Source: Neopestalotiopsis rosae
Lineage: Eukaryota > Ascomycota > Sordariomycetes > Amphisphaeriales > Sporocadaceae
Assembly: GCA_023078685.1 (NCBI GenBank)
Contig: JALGAS010000006.1
Coordinates: 2,480,001-2,544,000 of the forward strand
DNA length: 64,000 bases
Reading direction: 5' to 3'
Position 1 is the stretch's first letter, and the number at the start of each line of letters is the position of its first letter. Below are positions 56,310-64,000 of the stretch, one piece after another. The notes beneath the pieces are model-generated. The model saw nothing but the letters and a program-made list of their open reading frames with translations. It had not been told where the DNA came from and did not search any database. The position numbers and the translations under genes are program-made.

Positions 56310-59300
56310 ATGTTCAACCTCTCAAATCTGGTCCAAAAGGCCCAGTCCGCTGCTCAGCAGCTGATTGATCCCATGTCAGGTCTGAATCTGACCAGCTCAG
56401 ATAGAAATCCGGCCAAGTCGACTCTGTTCCAGCACCAGTTTCGACTCCCGAGCACACAAACGCCCCTGTACGAGATCGCTGCCGAATTGACCATTCCTCC
56501 GTCAAACGTTACCCAGGGCGAAAAGGACAGAGAACGAGGTTGGCACTATGTCGGCAAGCTGCACCTGTCGGAAGCCTACATCTGCTTTTCCACGACGCCC
56601 ACCAGCTTTGTCAGCGGTGCCAGTACAGCCGCATCGTCAGCCTTCACCGGTCAAACTCACGGTGGTGGTCCCAGTGGTAATGGCTTCACCTTCCCACTCT
56701 GCGCCATTCGCCGAGTTGAGCGACTCAACAGCCAAAACTTCCAGGTAGGTCTACACTCTGATCAGATCTCTGGGTATCCAAGCTAACCCCTATTACAGTT
56801 TGCCCTTGCTATTACGACCTGGAACGGTATCACACAAGAGGAAGCAAAGGAGAAGGACAAGAGTCAACTGAAAGAGCAGCGTATAACGATCCAGCTTGCT
56901 GGCAGCCGACAGGCCTGCGAGAGGTTCTGCGATGGGCTCAAGAAGGGGCTACGAGCCGCCGTGGGCAACGTTGGTAAACTCAAAAAGGTCACTGCCGAGA
57001 ACTATTCCGAATACCTTCTTCGACCCGAAAGCAAGAAGGGTGACAGCCCACCAGATGCTGGCTTGGGAATGCTCTTCCGTTATCCGGGGGACCCCAAGAA
57101 ACTCCGAGATCGCGCCAAGATGAGGCTTTGGGCTGAATACCTGCGCGACAATGGCAGAAACGCCACGCTAATTCGCCAGCCCACCTTTCACAAGCTCATT
57201 CGAGTCGGTCTACCAAACCGTTTGAGAGGAGAGATGTGGGAACTTACGTCTGGCTCCATATATCTTCGCCTGGAAACGCCGACAATGTATACAGATACGC
57301 TCGCCAAGTTTTCTGGAAAGGAGTCTCTAGCCATTGATGAGATTGAGAAAGATCTCAACCGCAGTCTTCCCGAATACCCTGGATTCCAGACCGAGGACGG
57401 TATCGGGAGACTACGCCGCGTGCTTACTGCCTATAGCTGGGTCAACCCCGATGTTGGCTACTGCCAGGCTATGAATATTGTGGTAGCCGCGCTTTTGATT
57501 TACATGTCTGAGGCCCAGGCCTTCTTCTTGCTATCCACACTATGCGATAGACTTGTTCCAGGATACTACTCGACTACCATGTATGGTACCCTGCTAGATC
57601 AGAAGGTATTTGAGTCTTTGGTCGAAAAGACTATGCCAGTTCTGTGGGAGCATCTTGTCAAGAGCGATGTTCAGCTTTCAGTCGTGTCTCTTCCTTGGTT
57701 CCTATCCTTGTACATCAACTCGATGCCTCTAGTCTTTGCGTTCCGCGTTCTCGACGTCTTCTTTGTCGAAGGCCCCAAGGTTTTATTTCAGGTCGGACTT
57801 GCCATTCTCCGTATCAATGGCGAAGACTTGCTGGACACCACAGACGATGGCGCATTTATTTCGGTCTTGAAGGACTACTTCTCGCGCTTGGACGAGTCAG
57901 CGCATCCGAAATCAGAAAACCCCAAGCTGCGGGCCATCAATCGCTTCCAAGAACTCATGGTTGTGGCATTCAAAGAGTTCTCTGGAATCACACACAGCAG
58001 TATCCAGGATCTCCGGCTCAAGAACAAGGACGCTGTTCTCAATAATATTGAGAACTTTGCCAAAAGAACAGCCATTCGTAATCTCGGTCCCGACAGCAAG
58101 TTGCTCAACCCCGAAGAGCTTAGCGCACTCTATGACAGATTCTACGGAGTTCTATACGAGCGGCAGCAGCGTGACCGTGTCATGCAAGAAGAGCAAATAC
58201 GCCGTGCAAAGGCTCACCGAGCAAAGCTTTCGATTTCGGGTGTCTTTAATGAATCGTCGGATCCTGTCGTGGAGAAGGGGCGTGTCGGGTTGGGCCCAAG
58301 CACCAGCTTGATGGACTACGACGCTTTCAGAGAGTTTCTTGCGGCCATGTCCAAGTGGGCCGTATCGGATTCTCCAAAGTCACCCGTACGCGATCAGTTC
58401 CCAGACAAGGAATCAAATGCCTATTTTGGCAGTTTCCGAAAGACAAACAACAATCTGTTGTCTCCGTGGGGCGGCGGTCCAGAGCCTGCTGACCATGAAT
58501 TCATGCAAAGGCTGTTTAAGCGCTGGGATGTGGACTCGAGCTCGTCCTTGACCTTGCAGAATGTTGTGACTGGACTGGCCCAGATCAAGGGGAAACGAGA
58601 CATTATGGGAACGATAACGTATTTCTTTGAACTGTACGACGATGATGGAGACGGAAAAGTGGACCGTGAGGGAATCCTTCGCATCTCCGAGGCTCTGCTA
58701 TTCCTTTCACGCCGTGGGCTTGAAGGCTCGCTCAGTGCCTCTAGCTCAAATCCAGCCTTGAGTACGCTTGTCGAAGCAAATGGACCCGGCAGCCCGCCAA
58801 TTGGCGGAACCGTGAACGAGCGATTCCTTGGCAGTGTCAGTGCTTTCATTCGGAGATGCTTCGAGTACGCTGATCCGGATCACCCAATCAATCAGGACGA
58901 CACTGCCAATACGTCTACGAGTCACGCTGAGCCTTCATCGGACGATGGTGAAACTGCTGACCCGAGCGCCTTCGCAATTGGTGACGACGAGGATGAGGAG
59001 GATGAGGATGACTTGCTGGCTTTCGATGGGCCCAACGACAGTGATGAGACGAGCAAGAAGAAAGCAAGTCTGGAGCCAAGACCGCCAGCTATTGGCAAGC
59101 CAAACGACGGCAACGAACTTCAACGCACTGTGTCCAAGGCACAATCGGAGAAGGCGAACGCGGCGCTTGACCCTTCGAATCCGTTGTACATGACATTGCC
59201 CACATTCCGCATGGTTGTGCTTGCCGACGAACTGCTCGAACAATTCTTCGAATCTTCGTTCCCAAGCTCGATACACGTTATTGACGGTCTTCCCACGTCT

Positions 59301-59750
59301 GTCGCACCATCAGCATTGACAACCTTTTCCAGCTTCAGCCGGGCTGCAGCCCCGACGATTCCGATGCCTCCGGTCGGCGCCGGTGGTCAGACACGTAGCT
59401 TACGAGGTGTTCTGGACAACATTGTCACGGATGCATCACGAGTAGCGGCCGAAGTCCGCCGCCGCATGGAGGAGGCGCAGCGTGAGTTGGAGAAGAATGC
59501 TCTTCCTGGTCAGCGTGATGAAGAAGAGGAGGAGGAAGACGACATTCCGGGGATCAGATCTGCTGTCGCGGATCCCGAGCGTCGCAGTGTACGATCTACC
59601 GATCGGGATCTGTTGGATGGAGCAGACGCTGAAGCCGGAGGGTCAAAAGGCCAAGAGGGTGCACGTCAAACTCTCATCGATACCCAAGAAGCCCCAGCAG
59701 GGCAGTCACGGCCAGCCAAGGAGGATGCGATTGTAGAATTTGAGGGCTGA
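56310..59750 (+). CDS. GRAM-TBC-EF-hand Rab GTPase-activating protein (Mdr1/Gyp2-like)
   Basis: Exons 56310-56744 and 56799-59750 give 1128 residues. The N terminus is a GRAM domain split by the intron (HYVGKLHLSEAYICFSTTPT, PLCAIRRVERLNSQNF). The TBC domain begins near residue 283 (RVGLPNRLRGEMWELTSG); it has the Arg-finger motif IEKDLNRSLP near 328 and the Gln-finger motif NPDVGYCQAMN near 365. An EF-hand with DDDGDGKVDRE is near residue 758, then a long acidic, disordered tail (GDDEDEEDEDD) and a helix near 1030. This layout is that of yeast Mdr1/Gyp2 and mammalian TBC1D8/9. The protein turns off a Rab GTPase (Ypt6 in yeast) on Golgi or endosomal membranes; calcium control through the EF-hand is inferred. 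Confidence 0.94.
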
Positions 59751-60795
59751 GCCAGTCTTGTATTGACTAGTTACTTTAGAGAAGGGCGGCGGCGTTTGGG
59801 CTTGAACGGACCTCATAGGAGAAAGGGAGTTGTTGGCTTCGTATCCTTCTTTCAACGGAATCGGAAGCCAAGAGGTCGTTATGTGCCTCCTGTCAGCTAT
59901 GGAAATATTGATCCATTATATCCCATCATCCCGCGCATGGCCTCACATCGCGACGAGCTTCGTCTTCTTCAAGTGCCGCATCTTTCCTGGTATGAACATG
60001 TGTGTAGGACATCATCAGAGCACAGTGGATGAGCCGACATCTTCGAAGTTTCTTTGGCTTCACAATGCGACCATATCTCTGCACAAGCCAATCACACTCA
60101 TGGCGCTCTTTATGGCATGTGGGTGTATTGTTGTTGGGTTCGAGAACATGAATTATCCGACGAATCCCCTGGGCAAAAACGTAATCGGTTAAATTAGTCG
60201 CAAGGAATCCGACACTATTGATGAACGTTGTCTGAGGGATGGTGGCTGAGACACATTGAGGCCGAGGAATTGCGAAATGGCTTCAAGAGCACCATTTGCG
60301 CTCAGCGATTGGCGCTTTAAGGTGAACGTTGCCCTTCATTCGTGGGGTCTAGGCGGTATATTGATTCCATCACAGTTTATTTGCCAACAATAACCTGTCT
60401 ACCGAAAATGAGGGCGAAGGAGTATGAACGATAAAGTACAGCATGCAGCCACATTTTATTGCTGGGTATCGACGTTATTGCAAGCTAGAAGGATCGTCAC
60501 AACCATTCCAGGGACATTATATGGGCCTGAATCACGGTCTGCCATAGTGTCACTTCCGAGCATTCCAAGTCAACCATGGCTTTGGAACTCTCATCCCTTT
60601 CTCGCTTCATCACAATGTTGAGAGACGGTATTTATGCTGTCTTCTTCACCCGCATTTGCTCGACCGGTCCTCATCATCCATACTCGTTACAAAAGACAGA
60701 AGCGACTTGCCTCCTGAGCTGTCTACTTGATCGCTCACTTCAGCTTGTCCTAGCAGCACAGTCCCTGCATTGTGTTGAGCTCCTGTTGCGCCGAC
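59751..60795. other. Intergenic
   Basis: About 1 kb between two plus-strand genes. No gene is seen. The last 200 bp would hold the WSC gene promoter. Confidence 0.45.
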
Positions 60796-63700
60796 ATGGT
60801 GTTACTCACTAAAGCGAGGGCTGCGGTCCTCGTTGGAGCCTGGGCATTCGCAACCCGTGTGAATGCTCAGGGTTACTACTTTCAAAATCAGAGCGATAGC
60901 TGCAGCGGCCTGGGCTTTCAGTACCTCGGATGCTTCACCGCACCAAACAGTGTGGACCCGTTCCAATTCACGCCTGGTGTCCCAACCACGAGAGGCGGCT
61001 CTAATGACCCATCCCAATCATACATTCTGTTCGACAACAACGATCACACCAATGCCACAACCGATCCCAACTACTGCAGTCTGTTCTGTCGAGCCCACGG
61101 ATACAAATACACTGGTCTTTACAATCAAGGATGTACTTGTGGCTCATCTCTGGGTGACAGCCGCAAGAACTTGACTATTGCCACTGAGGCTTCTTGTGAC
61201 ATCCCTTGTTCAGGTGATCCGACTGAGAATTGCGGTAGACCGCAAGGTTTAAGGATCTTCGTGGATACCTCTTTCCAGAAAGAGGAGACTCTAAAAGCTG
61301 CGCCTGTGTCGGACTTAGTGAATGGATATCAGAAACTTGGATGCTTCTACGGTCCCCAAGGCGGTCCTACCATCCCGGGTCCCGACTTCTTCCGACCGAC
61401 GTATACTACTCCAGGGCAATGCTTTGCATTCTGCGCAGACCTCAAACTTCCATATGCGCGGGTGATCCGAGACAATGCCAATACGTGAGTTCCGAGATCA
61501 CGCCCTAACCGAATGAGTATACTAAGTTATTGACAGGTTCCGTTGCTTCTGCGGTGCCGACTTCGGATACGGCGTGCGGGCTTATGACGACAGCTCTGAT
61601 CAGCTATGTCAGAACAAGTGCTCAGACGGAAGTACAAGGCAAGTTCAAATACACCGATCAGATGCTGCCAGACATGGCTAACATGGTACAGCGGCTGTAC
61701 GGGACAGGATTGCTGTGGCTCAAACAACAACAACGCTGCTCCAGTCTACGCCAACCCTGCGCTCATGGGCTGCCTGGCCCCGCGTATTCCTGGCTTCTAT
61801 CCTATTACGGCTTCGACGGTGCCGGCGGGCTCCTATTCTTGCTTGCCGACACCCGCCTTTGTCAACACCAGGTCCAAGTACAGCGTCAACTATTCAGGAT
61901 CTCCTTCGCTCACCAAGACGGTCTCTTTTGTGGCAACTGCCACTGCATCGGGTGGTGCCGCCTTTGTCCCCTATGGCTGCTACGGAGTCGGCTCGAGTAT
62001 CCTGGCCACGCCAACGACGGCTCCCTCAACGGCCTTCCCATCAGGAAGCGTCACCGTCAACAGCTGTGTTACATACTGCAATGGCCGGGGCTACTCTTGG
62101 GCTGCCCTTCGGTCTCCAGCCAATCAAGACTCGATTTGTATTTGTGGCAATGATATCAGCAGCACCATCCCAAATGGCCAGCCAGAGAACTTTAGTACTT
62201 GCAACAAGCGGTGCAGCGGTGATTCAAGCCAGTTTTGTGGCAACAACAATGCCGGCGAAGGAGGTCTCGTCTACGTCAACACAGCCGTTTCAACCTATAC
62301 GAGTGGTACTTGGTATATAGGGCAATACAACACATGGACGCTGACGCCAACCTATGGCTGCACTGGAGGAGGTAAGTTTAAAACAGAATTGACCCCAAGA
62401 CGTGGACTCGCTGAGAAGAATCACATTCCTCCGAATTGGTTCTCATTTACGATCGTCTACAGTGAAATCTTCATATATACATTGGGACTTTCTGCAAGAT
62501 CATGAGTTATCGAACAATAGGAGCTAACCACATTGTTACAATGTATAGTCGCCGCAACGGTCACAGGTCCAACCGCTGGCACTGCTACAGGCAATGGCGA
62601 AACCACAGTGACCATAGTCCCATCGACAGTCACTGGCGCAACTGCAGGTACTTCTTCTGGTACTGGTGGAGTAACTGTCACCGTGGTTCCATCGACCGTT
62701 ACGGGCCCAACCGCAGGCACTTCATCGGGTTCGAGTGGTGTTGTCGTGACAGTCACATCAGCTGCGGGTTCAACAACCTCAGACCCGGCCGTGTTGACAG
62801 ACTCAAGCACCACTTCGAGTGGTAGTACTACTTCGGGTTCGAGCACGGTGAGCGATACGGCTTCGATCTCGACAATTGATACTTCTTCGATCTCAACAAT
62901 TGATACGTCTTCGATCTCAACAATTGATACTGCTTCCGTCACATCGAGCGATACTGCTTCCATCACGACGAGCAGCACATCTAGCGGATCTGGTAACAGT
63001 ACCGAGAGTATCTCAGCATCCAACACTGACACCAACTCGGCAAGCATCACAGCAAGCGTATCTGGCAACAGTACCGAGAGCAACTCTGCGAGTAGCACCA
63101 GCAGCAACACTGCAAACAACACTGCGACCGACACGGGTAGCAATACTGCTGACAATACCGATACCAACTCAGCGACCAGCACTGATTCCAATTCGGCAAG
63201 TGCCACTGGCAGCGATATTGCAACGAACACCGTTAGCAATACTGCAAGCAACACTGGCAGCGATACGGTCATCAACACAGACAGCAACACTGCTACCGGC
63301 ACAGACAGTAATACTGCAAGCAACACCGAAAGCAACTCGGCAAGCAGTACTGATGGTAGCGGCGCCAGCAACACTGGTAGCACGGATATTAATGCCAGTA
63401 TCACTGGTAGCAGCACCGATTCTGCCACGAGCAGCAATACAGCAGATGCAAGTATCAATACCAGCAGCAGTATTCAAGGTTCGGATACGAACACTGCTGG
63501 CCCATCGGCAACCATATCTGGTGCAGATACCATCATTGCAAGCCAGAGCACGTCTGCTCAGGGTACCGAATCAAGCAGCGGAAGCGAACCCACAACGACT
63601 CCCGGCACAGAAACTGGTCCTGGAAACCCAGTCACAGCTAGTCAAAGCACTGATATCAGCACTGGCGGTGAAGGCAATGCTTCAGGCTCTGCCACGGGAG

Positions 63701-64000
63701 CTGTGTCATCGACTGCATCTACTACGGAAGTCTCTAGTCGACCAAAGGTCACAGTGACCTCGAGAATAGTCCGCAGTTTTGCCGCAGTCTTTGACACAGA
63801 GCAGGTTCCTGACAAGACGGGTACTTATGTCAACCTGACAACCTACGATCCAGCAACAAAGGTTGCACAGAATAAAAGCTATGTGGTACAGTATCTTGGA
63901 TGCTACTTGTTCGATGGTATCACCACTCCCTTTGTTGCAAATGATTCTCGAAATTTTATTGGAGATGAGATAGCAAGCGGTACTGCTTCTGGATGTGCTG
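60796..64000 (+). CDS. Secreted multi-WSC-domain protein with Ser/Thr-rich stalk (3' end outside window)
   Basis: Exons 60796-61484, 61537-61638, 61692-62371 and 62549-64000+ give 974 residues before the edge. Met at 60796 starts a signal peptide (MVLLTKARAAVLVGAWAFAT, cut near VNAQ); an upstream in-frame ATG at 60772 is less likely. Three Cys-rich WSC modules follow: FQYLGCFTAPN to NCGRPQG, YQKLGCFYGPQG to CTGQDCCG, and FVPYGCYGVGSS to SSQFCGNNN. Residues 490-905 are a Ser/Thr/Asn-rich, likely O-glycosylated stalk. A fourth WSC module starts at VQYLGCYLFDGI. Intron 2 is a GC-AG intron (61639-61691). WSC domains bind carbohydrate and occur in cell-wall sensors and in secreted oxidases; here no enzyme domain is seen yet, so a cell-wall or adhesion role is inferred. 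Confidence 0.88.
62863..62934 (+). repeat. Three tandem 24-bp units in the WSC stalk
   Basis: Three near-identical 24-bp units each encode S-I-S-T-I-D-T followed by Ser or Ala. They lie inside the Ser/Thr-rich stalk and may vary in number between strains. Confidence 0.85.

Noticed and set aside
62457..63458. 333-codon minus-strand frame rich in Leu, Val and Ala, looking like a membrane protein
   Set aside because: It lies opposite the Ser/Thr-rich stalk of the WSC gene; repeated ACT/AGC-type codons read backwards give Val/Leu codons. Its composition is explained by the sense strand.

Overview
The window reads as nuclear DNA of a filamentous ascomycete, most likely a sordariomycete and probably of the order Hypocreales. 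The evidence is the short GT-AG introns of mostly 50-90 bp with fungal donors such as GTAAGT, the pyrimidine-rich leaders, the wide gaps between genes, and a set of housekeeping proteins typical of Pezizomycotina. The genus is not settled from the sequence. There is no CRISPR array, prophage, intact transposon or bacterial-style operon.

Layout from left to right: the 5' part of a cytochrome P450 on the minus strand leaving the left edge; a divergent pair of mitochondrial ribosomal protein S7 and peroxin PEX11; a GIT1-like phosphate/glycerophosphodiester transporter; the ER chaperone BiP/Kar2 ending in HDEL; an intron-bearing tRNA-Ile(UAU); an Mpv17/PMP22 protein; a divergent pair of YIF1 (ER-Golgi) and the SRP receptor alpha subunit; a 747-residue protein of unknown function; and a secreted intradiol dioxygenase-like enzyme.

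From about 27 to 42.9 kb the window is gene-poor and accessory in character. It holds a medium-chain reductase, several hypothetical or orphan reading frames (some short and spliced), a DUF829/TMEM53-like hydrolase, and long stretches where I see no gene.

From 42.9 kb conserved genes return: casein kinase 1 (CK1 delta/epsilon type), a tail-anchored inositol-polyphosphate 5-phosphatase like INP54, a degraded aminoglycoside-phosphotransferase-like pseudogene, a PKA catalytic subunit of the PkaC2 type, a GRAM-TBC-EF-hand RabGAP, and at the right edge a large secreted multi-WSC protein with a Ser/Thr-rich stalk that runs out of the window.

Functionally, BiP, YIF1 and the SRP receptor all serve entry into and exit from the ER, and CK1, PKA, the 5-phosphatase and the RabGAP serve signalling and membrane traffic. 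I see no gene cluster with one shared pathway and no convincing new defence or mobile system. The most useful leads are the unknown 747-residue protein, the orphan-gene island at 32.8-38.2 kb with two unannotated-looking small spliced genes, a GC-AG intron in the WSC gene, and the decayed phosphotransferase. Exon limits were worked out by eye from reading frame, splice sites and family similarity; gene spans below run from start to stop codon including introns.
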